A DNA stretch of 64,000 bases from Torreya grandis (taxonomy: Eukaryota; Streptophyta; Pinopsida; Cupressales; Taxaceae): positions 1,062,501 through 1,126,500 of the forward strand of contig JARHVA010001922.1 in NCBI GenBank assembly GCA_037957365.1, given 5' to 3'. Both the position numbers and the translations under genes were made by a program. Each line of letters begins with the position of its first letter. Within the stretch, counting starts at the first letter, position 1. The notes beneath the pieces are model-generated. The model was given only the letters and a program-made list of their open reading frames with translations, did no database searches and was not told the DNA's origin. This document shows, piece after piece, positions 47,726 to 58,460 of this stretch.

Positions 47726-49750
47726 AGGGGAATCATATGAGGATCCAAAAATGATTTAAATTTTATCCTTAGATAGTATATTATGTCTCTTATAGGTTAT
47801 ATATGTCTTAAATAGTCCATATGAGAAGTCTATGTTATTCAAAGACGCATAGCATTTGAATTAATGACTTTCTTACCAAACATATGGTTTAAAAATTTGA
47901 ATATTGTTAAGTATTATCTAATGAGTTTTATGAATTTTGAGAGGGTAGAAAGATGTAAAAAACATGTTAAGGGTATTTATATCATATATAAGTCTTATAA
48001 CACATTCATGAGTCAAATGCTATGGTATTATATAGTCATCTTATGTAAAATCATGAATGTGAAATGTAAACAAGGAGACCATTTAGAGGGATAAGTTCAA
48101 AAAGTAGTTATGCCTCTTTTTAGGAATTTTAGGAGATGATTTTTTTTTAGATTATTATAATTACATTCAAATGAAATATAATTATGAATGTATTGTGGAC
48201 AACCTTGTATGGAGAGGAGTGTGGAATCCCTATTTTGACTGTATGAAGAATAATACAGACCTCTATTATGATGGTCATGACTTTTGTGAAATGTATGTGC
48301 TTTGATTAATAAAGGAATGAATTTGAAGTCTATTTAAATTGTGATTTAAGGATTATGTATGATGGTTTTAATAAATATTTAGAAAGACAAATAATGGTGA
48401 AAATAAACCCTTATTTTGAGAAGAACAAGAAAGAGGCCCATATATGTGAGTTACTGGTTATAGTGCAGAATGTATGTAAAAGGTATTTTTTTTTATGGTT
48501 ATATTGATTAGAAAGGTTTATGAACTTACTTTTAGACCTTATATGTTTTAAGGAATAGTATATAAATCATTGAATGCTCAGATAAGACTAATCATAGACC
48601 CTTGTTTGTGTGAAGTTTCCTTATTTACAAACTGATGTAATTTCAATGAATGAATGAAAAAGATGTAGATAAACATTTGAAAATGTGAATAAAGTTTGGG
48701 TAATGTAAATTGAAATCTCATAATAAAATATAAAGAGTGTATCTTTAAGGTGTTTAACAGTTATAACAAGAAACTTTTTGGTTTCCTATAGTTACAGATT
48801 GTACTAGTGGACAATGCGTTGGATTCTTGAATAGACAAGGTCAAATAAATGATTGGAAATTTTTTTAGAGTGTAATTTTAAGTGTTTATAACATGAAATA
48901 AATTTATTTAAAACTTATATTTCTTATAATTTTAGTTTGATCATCCACATATAACACAAGCATGTTGGGTATTCCCTTTTTGTACACAATCAAGTGTAAT
49001 TATGCTTTGAAAGTTGTAGTAGTGGATTTATTTGAGTAACATAAGGATTGGAAAATGTGGAAGAGGTAAAAATAGTCTTAAAAAACCTAGTTTGGAGTCT
49101 TGAAACTCAAGAACATGTTCACAGTTGGGTTTTTGATGTTATCAGGTTATCTTAGGATAGTAAGAACCCTAAACTAGGGCTTGAAGGATCTAAGCAATTA
49201 TAACTATTAAAAATTCATAAAACTTGGAGGAAAGATGTGTTTAGATGTGGGAAAATATATTTTAAGGTTTTTTTGGTGAGAAATTACTTCTGTGTATGGA
49301 AAAGAGAGACTATTTGTGAAGAGAACCCTAGGAGACCTAATTAAGAGAAATAGTGAGCAAAATAGGCTAAGAAAAGTATCTTAAGGAAAGAGTTAAGGAT
49401 TCAAATTTTGTGAATAGATAGAGCTTGAAAAAGGGTATCTTTATAAAGTTATATATTTTATATTTATGAAAGTATAATTATGTACAAAGTAGAATAGTCC
49501 ATAAACAAGTCTAGTAGGACTGAGATAAAGTAGGTAGAGTTGGGAAAAGATGTGAGTTGAGGTTTGGAAGGTGTTGAAATGTAGATGAGAGGTCAAGGAG
49601 ACCCTAAATAACTTGTGGAACATATTATAAACCATATAACAATAAAGGAAACTTATAATTTTGTTGAGAAGTTTGGTCTAGTGAACCATTATCAAAGGAA
49701 GTGATTGAGAAACAAGGTCAAGTATGTTTTCTTTATAAATGATTTGCATA
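47726..49750. mobile_element. Unidentified ~2-kb insertion in the copia RNase H
   Basis: Inferred because the RNase H reads into it on the left (TKHVKVN) and out of it on the right (HFICQHIKDG). No family is recognised in between. A 76-codon open stretch (47864-48094) has no match. Ends are approximate. No clear inverted terminal repeats, LTRs or target duplication were found by eye; a weak GATTT lies at both borders. Confidence 0.5.
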
Positions 49751-49960
49751 TACATATTCACTTCATTTGTCAACACATTAAAGATGGAATTATTATCTTA
49801 GAGTACATTTTGACTCAACAATAGGTTGTAGACATCTTCAAAAATCCTTTTATATCACCTCATTTTCTTGAGTTGCATGGCATACTTGGGGTTTTAGAAT
49901 ATTTACTTGGGGGGTGTTCATGAGGACATCTTCCATATTAATTTAATGAGTAAATTATTA
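49751..49960 (+). pseudogene. RNase H of copia element, C-terminal end
   Basis: 'HFICQHIKDGIIILEYILTQ' then 'VVDIFKNPF' (family HFIRxxIxxGxIxLxYIxTxxQxADIFTKPL) and 'FLELHGILGV', the standard C-terminus of a plant copia polyprotein. It comes about 100 bp before the polypurine tract. Confidence 0.8.
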
Positions 49961-50031
49961 GGCCTAATGCTATGACTCGTATTTTGGATATGCCACTATT
50001 TTTTTTGGCTTTTTTTATCCCCTATCTTCAC

Positions 50032-50042
50032 TTGAGGAGAAG
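50032..50042 (+). other. Polypurine tract of copia element
   Basis: TTGAGGAGAAG directly before the TG of the 3' LTR. Confidence 0.75.
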
Positions 50043-50209
50043 TGTTAGAGTATGTATTTCATGAATTTTCTCATGTTTGTGAGTGTATTAGCTAGATATT
50101 TTTTCTTTTAGTGAGTTTTTCCTATGTGAGGATTTATTTCACTTTGGCCAGTTAGGCTAGTTCAATATTTCACCTTGCCTATATATGCAAGAGCTTTCCT
50201 TTGTACTAG
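50043..50209 (+). repeat. 3' LTR of copia element, left part
   Basis: Matches 42039-42206 closely ('agtgagtttttcctatgtgaggattta', 'gcctatatatgcaagagctttcct'). It stops at TTGTACTAG, where the LARD-like element was inserted. Confidence 0.85.
50205..50209. repeat. Left target-site duplication of LARD-like element (ACTAG)
   Basis: ACTAG here and ACTAA at 55873-55877. The uninterrupted 5' LTR reads ACTAGAATGC, which fits a 5-bp duplication with one later G-to-A change. Confidence 0.8.
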
Positions 50210-51400
50210 TGATTTAAGCCTTTTGGGAATATTGGGGTTTTATTCCTAATTTAGTTAAAGGGTTTATATTGATAAATTAGTAAATGATATGCAATAAATA
50301 AGATATTGATTTGTGAATTTTATTTATAATTATAGCTTTTCTAAAAATAGTAACAAGAGGGAGAAAAATAAGACTTAGCTAGAACTGTGCTGATCCAACT
50401 AAGATATGATCTAATATTCATTATGCAAACCTGAGACACTATCACAAATATGATTATGGATTTAATTTTATTATTAGATAGGAGCACTAAAAGTGGACAA
50501 GAGTGGCAACAACATTGTGGTCCTTATCCAATGCTATTATCTTGAGAATCTAATATTTTTGGGTTTTATTCAGTAGGCCTGTGTGACACTATCTCTGAAT
50601 TTGTGAAGCCTTGATATTAGCAATGCTCTATGTAGAGCTGATTTTATTTGTTTCTATGCCTTCAATGTACTTGAATCAAAATTTGGTAAATAGGTAAAAA
50701 GGGGTTAGTATGTGTAAGATGAACTGGACATCCTTCACACCCCATGTGTGGGCACACTACCTACATACCAATGATTCAAAGAGGGATCAAGCCATATGTA
50801 GTTCTCCTTTTGAAAGTGATTGGTGCAATTATGATATATAAATACAAGAAATTATAGAATTGATGTGCTTGAGGATGGCTAGGGAATGATGTGAAGATTT
50901 AGATGTGCTTAGGAATAACTAGATGGCTATATGCAGAGAATAAGGAAGATTGCCTAAGTGATTTCACTTGTATTCTTATTTGCTTGATAATATTTTCCAA
51001 CCCCTTCCAAATGATCTTTGAATGGGATTTTATAGGTCTATTAGTCATGGATTGAATTTGATTACATTAAGCTGACAAGGATAAGGATTGAGAACTAGAA
51101 TAAATTGACCATTGGGGACGAAAATGAGCTAGGATAACAACATCAAAAGTGGACAATAGTGGCATTGACACTCCTATCCTAGTTGGGTGCTATTGTCCTG
51201 GGTAGAAAGGACCTAGAGGGATGGATTGGTCATGAAAATAGGGTCTTGGCTCAGCTAAGATCTGGTTCAAAAGGCTATGGATGATTGGGAATCAATGAAA
51301 ATAAGCCTATGAGGGTCATGAGAGAAAGTAAGAGGGACCTATGGGTTGGGTGTCATTAGTCATGCTCAAGTTACCAATTTTTGCATTTTATATGACTACA
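50210..51400 (+). repeat. Left LTR of LARD-like element
   Basis: TGATTTAAGCC to GACTACA. Shares with 54681-55872 'tctaaaaatagtaacaagagggagaaaaa', 'cttcacaccccat', 'ttggccatgg'-type text and 'gacctatgggttgggtgtca'. Confidence 0.85.
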
Positions 51401-53640
51401 TTCCCCCCCTTTATTATAGTGATGTAGCAAATCAAAATACTAGGATAAAGGAAAAATGAAAGCATACCTAAACTTACCTACAAGGGTGAAGCTCATGAAG
51501 CTTATGTGATGTTAGGTGTGCATAGAGAGAGCACATTGTGAAGTGTAAATTTTCAAGAGAAAATAAAGAGTAGATTAGTTCTTACTAGATATGCTATTTC
51601 TAAAATAAAAATGTAAAAATCTAGGTAAAAGAGAGGAAGAGATAGGAATGAATACACCTCACTAGGTACATAGACTAATACAAAACTTATTGTGATGCTG
51701 AGTGGTATTGAATAATGTTAGATGTGTGTTGTACCAAGAGTAATATCAAAAATAGAGTTAAGTGCTCAATTCCCTAAAAAGTGGCTCAAGAATGAAAAGG
51801 CTATACCTTTGGCTCCATATTCACATAATAAGTGAAACTAAGTGGTCATGCATGTGTTGATCGATGTTTGGACTGTGTGTTTAATCCCTCTAAATAGGTG
51901 GCTTAAGAATACAAAGGCTAGCTAGACCTTTGGCTCCATCATTTCCCCAGGAAGTGAAGCTATGAATTGATATTATTATGAAATGTATGTCATATGAGAT
52001 TTATCATAAATCCCATGAATATAATATGATCTGATAATGTTGGTGTTGATAGCCAAATGTATACTGGAAACTAGTCCACTCTTGGCCACTCCAAAAGATG
52101 GAAATTAGGCTTATATAAAAGCTACTCTAAAACTAAGAATCTAGCTTATGTGGAAGCCACTCAAGAACTAGAAATTTAGGATTATATGAAAGCCAAACCA
52201 AAAAATATTCCAACCACATATAGATGGAGTAAAGCACACAACTACTGAGAATTCTTGGACAATGTTGAACTAGGAAAGAAAGAAAATAAATGTACCATGC
52301 ACATTACCCCCAATCACTGGTGTTTGACACATGGATTATGATCTAGAAGTTGTACCAACTACCCTATCTAAAATTATAAGTGAAATATATCATTCCATGC
52401 ATGATACCCCCTATATCTATATTCTCTAATAAAACTATACTGAAACTACTAATTTTGGTTTGAACTATAGCTGACAAAACTATAACTGAACTTACCTTTC
52501 TGCCTACTTCTATAAATTTTGGTGTTTTTGCTATTTGGATATGAGTGATAGAAATGGATAGTATTGGCACTAAAACTATAGTCCAATCTTATCACTATTG
52601 TCTTAGGTCAAATTTGATGACCGTTCTAGATTCTTGATTGTTTTCTGAGTCTGTTCTGACTAGTTTGATGTCTGGTTGGTATTTTGAGTGTTCTAAAACT
52701 AGATTTTTTGATTTATAAAAGTTATGATCTCTATTAAAAAAAAATATTTTTTTACCCTCTTCTAAGGGTAGGAATGGAGACCCTAAAATTACTTCCCTTA
52801 TAAGAAATATCCCTGCAAGTGTGCTATACCAAAAATAATGTGATAAAGCAATGATAATTGACAAGATATCTCAAGATATGAAATGATTTGTATTAAGATA
52901 TTGTTAGATCAATAAGGGTATGCATAGATAGATGTAACAATGTAATAACTTGTACAATGTACTAAAATATAATTTAAAGTTTAGTTATTTTTTAGTTATT
53001 AGTTGGAGGGATGGAGTATGATGTCCATCATGGCATCCAAAAAAACATGAATAATGCATGATATGGATCATGGCATTGTAAAAAATGAGAAGAAAACAAG
53101 CAAAAAGCACAGAAGGTAAGAAGTAAGAATCATAAAAGAGTGGCCAAGGGGACAAGAAAATAAGGGACATGGGTACATGTCACTCAAACTGGAAATCAAA
53201 CATACAAGGCACGTTCAAATGCCACATACACATATAGTTGAAACAAACAAGTTAGCATGGAAGCCACAATGATCTAATTTTTCAATGTTGTGATATTTTC
53301 ATGTAATAGCTGATTTTTATTTTTAAATATGAAATTAACTTGATCATACTGGTGATTTGATCCCTTAGAGTCTTACAAGTGTAAACCCTAGTTACTTTTG
53401 ATTGAACATGTAAGCACATATGTTGAAGATGGTTTGAAGAAGCTATAGGCTGAATGTATGCATTATGAAAAATAGTAAGGCTACCTCCCCTTTGGGAGGG
53501 GTGATAGCATGGACCTAGTTAGAGGGAAATTAGATATCATCCTCTTGAAAGAGAGGAGGAGAAGGGATTTCTTTCCTTTGCATGAAATATGACAGTAAAA
53601 CAAGAGTATCCAAGGAGGAATATACATCTAGGTAGAAGCC

Positions 53641-53970
53641 ATGTATATGGGATAAAATGCATGTAAGTGGAGTTATAAATTATATAACAATATGTTTATA
53701 AAGATCATTCCACATGAGACATATCAAGTTTGGAATAGAGAAATGTATTTGTGCACAAATGTATAGAAAAATTTGACACGAATAATAACTTTTATAACTT
53801 GTTTAGCATGATAAACTTGAAAGTCTTCCCATATGAGAGATAGAAATCAAGGGATAGAGAATATGAAATTGTGCATGAGTGTATAGAAAAATTTGACATG
53901 AATCATAACCTTTCTAACATGTTTAGCATGATAAACTTGAAATTTTTTCCATATGAGTGAGAGAGAGAGT
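53641..53970. repeat. 120-bp tandem repeat in LARD-like element
   Basis: GTATAGAAAAATTTGACA recurs at 53761 and 53881, exactly 120 bp apart, and the following 'aacttgtttagcatgataaacttgaaa' repeats in step. A weaker third unit precedes. Confidence 0.85.
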
Positions 53971-54231
53971 ATGCAAAAGGAATATTGAAATTTTGTGCAT
54001 TTTTAGGAATGAATTTTGTAATATCATCCCTTATTATAAAAAGTAAGCATGAAATGCAAATAATGAAGCTTTGTACTAACATATTAAAAACTTCATCATT
54101 CATGTACATGATTGGACCAATGATGGTTTCCTTATTTTGTGCAAGAAATACAAGAAATAATTATAAATAAGTGAAACCCATTTTTTAAAATCTAATTTTT
54201 TTAGAATGTAAAGTAATATCTTACAAGCAAC

Positions 54232-54640
54232 AAGACCTAGTGTATGCAGCTAGGGTTTGGAAGATGATAATTTTGATAAATTACTATGAGATTTTGAAAT
54301 TGAATGTGGATTTTTGAGTTAGATACGTAAGTAAAAAATCAAAAATTTATTGGAAAATTAGTGATTTAATAAGACCTAGTAGATGCAACTAGGGTATGGA
54401 AAAATAAATATTTTGAAAAATTACTATGAAATTTTGAATGGATTTTTTGATTTAAATATTCTAGTAATAATTCAAAAAATGATAGGAAAATTACTAGGAC
54501 CTAGTGTGGGCAACTAGGGTTTGAAAGAAAAACATTTTAAAATTACTATAAAATTTTAAAATTTAATGCTAATTTATAATTTTATTAGGTAGGTAAAAAT
54601 TCAAAAAAATAGATGAAAAATCAATAGAAAATTTACCCTC
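54232..54640. repeat. ~130-bp tandem repeat in LARD-like element
   Basis: Three units start A(A/G)GACCTAGT at 54232, 54371 and 54496. Each has 'gcaactagggtttg', 'aaattactatgaaatttt' and 'aaaattcaaaaaa'. They end just before the right LTR. Confidence 0.8.
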
Positions 54641-54680
54641 GGGTTTTTGTGCATAAATGAAGTAAGTCAGGCTCACCAAA

Positions 54681-55872
54681 TGATTTAATAATTTTTAGAA
54701 TATTAGGGTTTTATTCATAATTTAGTTAAAGGGTCTGGATTGATAAATCAATAAATTATATGTAATAAATAAGCTACTAATTTGTGAATTTTATTTGTAA
54801 TTAGAGATTTTCTAAAAATAGTAACAAGAGGGAGAAAAACAAGACTTAGCAAGAACTGTGTTGATTTGACTGAGATATGGTCTGATATCTACTGTACATG
54901 TCTAGGACACTATCATAAATATGATTCTAGATTTCATTTTTTAACTGGATAGGAGTGTTAAAAGTGGATAGGAGTGGTACCGACACTATAGTCCTTATCT
55001 AGCACTATTGTCATGAGGATCTAAGCTTTTTGGGTTTTGTTTGGTAGGTTTGTGTGACACTATCTATGAATTTGTGAAGCCTCATTATCAACAATTGTCA
55101 CTATAGAGACAATTTTATTCATTTTTATGCCTTCAATGTACTTAAATCAAACTTTGGTAAATAGGGAAAAAGGGGTTAGTGTGTGTAATATGTACTAGAT
55201 GTTCTTCACACCCCATTTGTGGGCATGCTTCCTACATACTAATACTTCAAAGAGGGATCAATTCATATGTATTTCTCTCTTTGAAAGTGCTTGGTACAAT
55301 TGTGATATGTGAATGTAAGAAATTCTAGACTTGATGTGCTTAAGGATGGCTCGAGACTGATGTAAATATTTAGATGTGCTTAAGACTATACTGGATGGCT
55401 ATATGTAGAAAATAGAGAAGATTGCCTCAATGGTTTCACTTGTATTCTTGTTTGCTTGATAATATTTGCCAACCCATTCCAAATGATCTTTGAGTGGGAT
55501 TTTATAGGGATCTATTGGTCATGGATTAAATTTTCTTGTGTTAGGTTGACAAGGAGAAGGATGGAGAACCATAAAAATTGACTATTAGGGCTAGAAATGA
55601 GCTTGGAAAATAGCACCAAAAGTGGATAATAGTGTCATTAAAGATCCTATCCTATTTGGGTGATAATATCCTAGGCAGACAAAATTTAGGTGGATGGATT
55701 GGTCATGAAAGAGGGTCTTGGCTTAGCTAGGATCAGGTTTGAAAGGCTATGAATGATTGGGAATCAGTGAAAATAAGCCTATGAGGGTCACAAGAGTATG
55801 CAAGAGGGACCTATGGGTTGGGTGTCACTAGTCATGCTCAAGTTACCAATTTTTGCATTTTATATGACTATA
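54681..55872 (+). repeat. Right LTR of LARD-like element
   Basis: TGATTTAATAA to GACTATA (final CA decayed to TA). Same length as the left LTR within one base and colinear throughout. Confidence 0.85.
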
Positions 55873-55877
55873 ACTAA

Positions 55878-56000
55878 CATGCTTCATTCTAAATAATATA
55901 TGATTTTCCTTTTTTTTGCATATCATATCTTAAACTTGTGTGATGTTTTATTTCTAATACTTTAGATTCTTTGGTTGGAATTCCTTTACCATTCCTACCA
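55878..56000 (+). repeat. 3' LTR of copia element, right part
   Basis: CATGCTTCATTCTAAATAATATATG to CATTCCTACCA, matching 42211-42332. It completes the LTR broken at 50209. Confidence 0.85.
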
Positions 56001-56590
56001 CCTATTTCCAAACCATTCATAAGAACAATATATCTACAGGTCTAAATTACTATTTTGAAAATCCCAAGAGCCTAATTTTCCAAGTTACAAGCTAGGTCAT
56101 TATTGTACTTTATTTATATATATTACATGATTCACACATAAGCCAACATGTAGGGGAAAACTACATCAGTCTAAGGTCCTCTTCAAAGTATTGGCTATGT
56201 AGGCAATTATCATTGATAAAGGGATCATTGGGGTTAGATCGACACCATGTTCCTATTAACCCATTTTTCTTCAAGGTCACCATGAAGATGAAGAACTAAG
56301 GTTTTACAAATTCATGTGGAGTGATAGCCCATGACCTAGAGCTAAATGCACTAGAGTGAAGGTGAACATAACCTAAAAGCATCCAAGTGGTCACATATTT
56401 TAATAGCAGGAATTCCATACATGAAACTTTAATTAAACCCAAATAATAACATCAATGCAATCATCCTAGTTTGACGTTAGTGTCTAGAGATCTCGAAGTG
56501 TCAAAAACAAAATCTAACAACTATTCTAGAATCATATTCTGGCCTAATTTATTCTTATTTTAGATTCATCACTATGTTAATTTGAAAAAT
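56001..56590 (+). mobile_element. Type-E LTR, copy 2, right part (3' LTR of element M)
   Basis: Resumes exactly where 42038 left off, judged from the uninterrupted copies at 3325 and 36035: 'cctatttccaaaccattcata', 'ctaaattact', 'ccaagttacaagctaggtcattattgtact'. Resemblance ends near 56590, about 150 bp sooner than in copies 1 and 3. Confidence 0.7.
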
Positions 56591-58460
56591 ATTGATGATC
56601 AAAATTATCCTATTCTTAGAAAGGGGACCTTCCTTTTTTTAATTTTAAAAAGTGCCTAAGATGATAAGCATGTTAAATCACTTGATTGCATGAAGAACTA
56701 ATTTAATTTACCAGTACTTGTGTTTTTGGAATTTCTAGTTAATCATTATTATTACAATAAGGATTGACACTTAGAAATATTCAAATTATTAAAAGTTTTC
56801 TTCAAGTTTTTATTTGGCATGTGAATTATTGACCATGGAAGGTTTAGTGATGTGCATATAGGCTTTTGCTAAGGGAGTGTGACCTGACCCTTTAATAGAC
56901 ATGAATGCAACAAGCTTCACTAAGTTTTATTTGAATAATATTATGTTGTGTTTAAGTCATTTAATTATGAGATTTTTATGTTAAACTTGTTTAAATTGCC
57001 TAAGATGGGCAATGATGTCTTCAGTAAGCTATCTTAGTTTCTCAATTGACCCCACAAAACATTAAATTAAAGTTACAATTCATGATGCCTCATAGGACAT
57101 CAAAGTTTAAAATACAACTTAAAAGGATAGGTATCCACTTCATCAGGCCTCAAAATGCCTTGAGGATTCATCACATTCTATGCAAGAAACTTGGATCAAA
57201 TATACTAAGTTCATGAGGTACATGGAGTCATCTAGAGAGATCTCAAAGAAGCTAACCATTGGAGTTCAAATCCTGGGGCTACATGTCAAGATCTTATCCC
57301 CCACAAGTGAGCCCATTTAATATAAGCTACCATATTTCCCCCATGTATCCTAGTATAATATGGAAGCTCGTAAGATGATGTTGTATGTCTCAAAGGAAAC
57401 TAGCCAAACTCAAGGTTACCACATGTCTATGCCATGTTGTATCCATCCAAAGTTTGTGAGAGCTTTCAAGGAAAACATCCAGGTTGCACTTGAGTCATCC
57501 AATCAAGGTTTGATGATATATAGCTATCTAAGGTGCCTCATGAGAATGACACCTTTCAAAAGAATAAATAATATCCCATTGAAGTTATGTGTGAACCCTT
57601 TAGTCCTACACGATGGTGCCACATTTCATTCACATGTTGCTTTTATCTAAGATCCATAAGATCACCTCTGAGATGGATGTGTGTCTCCACCTAAGCCATC
57701 CAATCAATGCTAAATTGCTGATATTTTTCCAAAAAATCTTTTGAAGGAGACACCTAACAAGCAAAGCTATGATTTCCTATGAGAGAGACACTTGGCAAAG
57801 AAAATCTATGATTGCCCACAAGAGTGATGCATGGCACTCTCATGACGAATAAAAATTAAAAAGAACCACTTGAGAGCTCACTACAAATTTAAAGATACTA
57901 CGTGGTGAGATGCAAATGGATCATCACACAAAGTTATATCTTGAGAGTTTGTGAAGTGATCAAAATGTGCCACATACCCAAATTCTAAGCCAACTAAGTA
58001 ACTTAGTCATACTTAGGCCCCATGAGTACCTAGATAGATCCAAGGTGGTATCCACATGTTAAAAGGTGGTAATATTTAGATTTAAAGCTAAAATTGATGG
58101 CAAATCAAAGATGAATTAAATCTAAATTTGAATTTTGGTGCAATTAATTTCTAAAAGCAATAGTTTAAAGATTATTTCAAATATATGTAAAGTTGATGAG
58201 CTTAACATTAATATGACATGAACCAAGATCACCATCAACATTGCATTAGTCAAGTCAATATTTAAAAATGATATAAAAACAATGAAATTTCTATTTGCAT
58301 TATAAAAGCTATATGTATTTGCTTTCTCTACTATTTGTGCTCTCACAGTTTGAAAAAAGCTCAATCCATTTGCAAATTGCACTCCCATCTACCATTTTCA
58401 GAGTTTAAAAGTTGTAGAAGGATACAAAGATGTTGATTACTAACTAAAACATTGTAGAAG
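56591..58460 (+). other. Non-coding DNA before the unrecognised frame, candidate LTR/leader
   Basis: No gene recognised. A 96-codon open stretch (57360-57650) has no family features. Text such as 'gagagacacttggcaaag' and 'gagtgatgcatggcactctcat' (57750-57840) forms a loose repeat. A TATA box TATAAAAG at 58301 lies 160 bp before the ATG of the next frame, so this could be an LTR or its remains. Confidence 0.4.
58301..58308 (+). promoter_or_regulatory. Candidate TATA box before the unrecognised frame
   Basis: ATTATAAAAGCTATATG context, about 160 bp upstream of the ATG at 58461. Confidence 0.4.

Larger units (their letters stand above)
50210..55872 (+). mobile_element. LARD-like element, 5663 bp, no coding capacity
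   Basis: Long terminal repeats at 50210-51400 and 54681-55872 (1191 and 1192 bp) enclose a 3280-bp internal region. No gag, protease, RT or integrase motif was found in any frame; the short minus-strand open stretches (52364-52570, 52595-52864) have no family features. Two tandem arrays lie inside. Length, large LTRs and absence of genes fit LARDs (large retrotransposon derivatives). Orientation is assumed from the direction of the host element and is not proven, because neither primer site nor polypurine tract is clear. Confidence 0.85.
42039..56000 (+). mobile_element. Ty1/copia retrotransposon, complete ends, twice interrupted
   Basis: LTRs of about 294 bp (42039-42332 and the split copy 50043-50209 plus 55878-56000), starting TGTTAGAGTATG. 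A Met-tRNA-like primer site TGGTACTAGATT follows the left LTR and a polypurine tract TTGAGGAGAAG abuts the right one. Inside is one gag-pol frame in the copia order gag, protease, integrase, RT, RNase H. It sits in the 3' LTR of element M. Its RNase H is broken by a ~2-kb insertion and its 3' LTR by a 5.66-kb LARD-like element, so at least two later insertions are recorded. Confidence 0.85.

Noticed and set aside
52364..52864. Two minus-strand open stretches in the LARD-like element
   Set aside because: Short, not joined in frame, no motif; not enough to call coding.
57360..57650. 96-codon open stretch upstream of the unrecognised frame
   Set aside because: No family features, and separated from the ATG at 58461 by 800 bp of clearly non-coding text.
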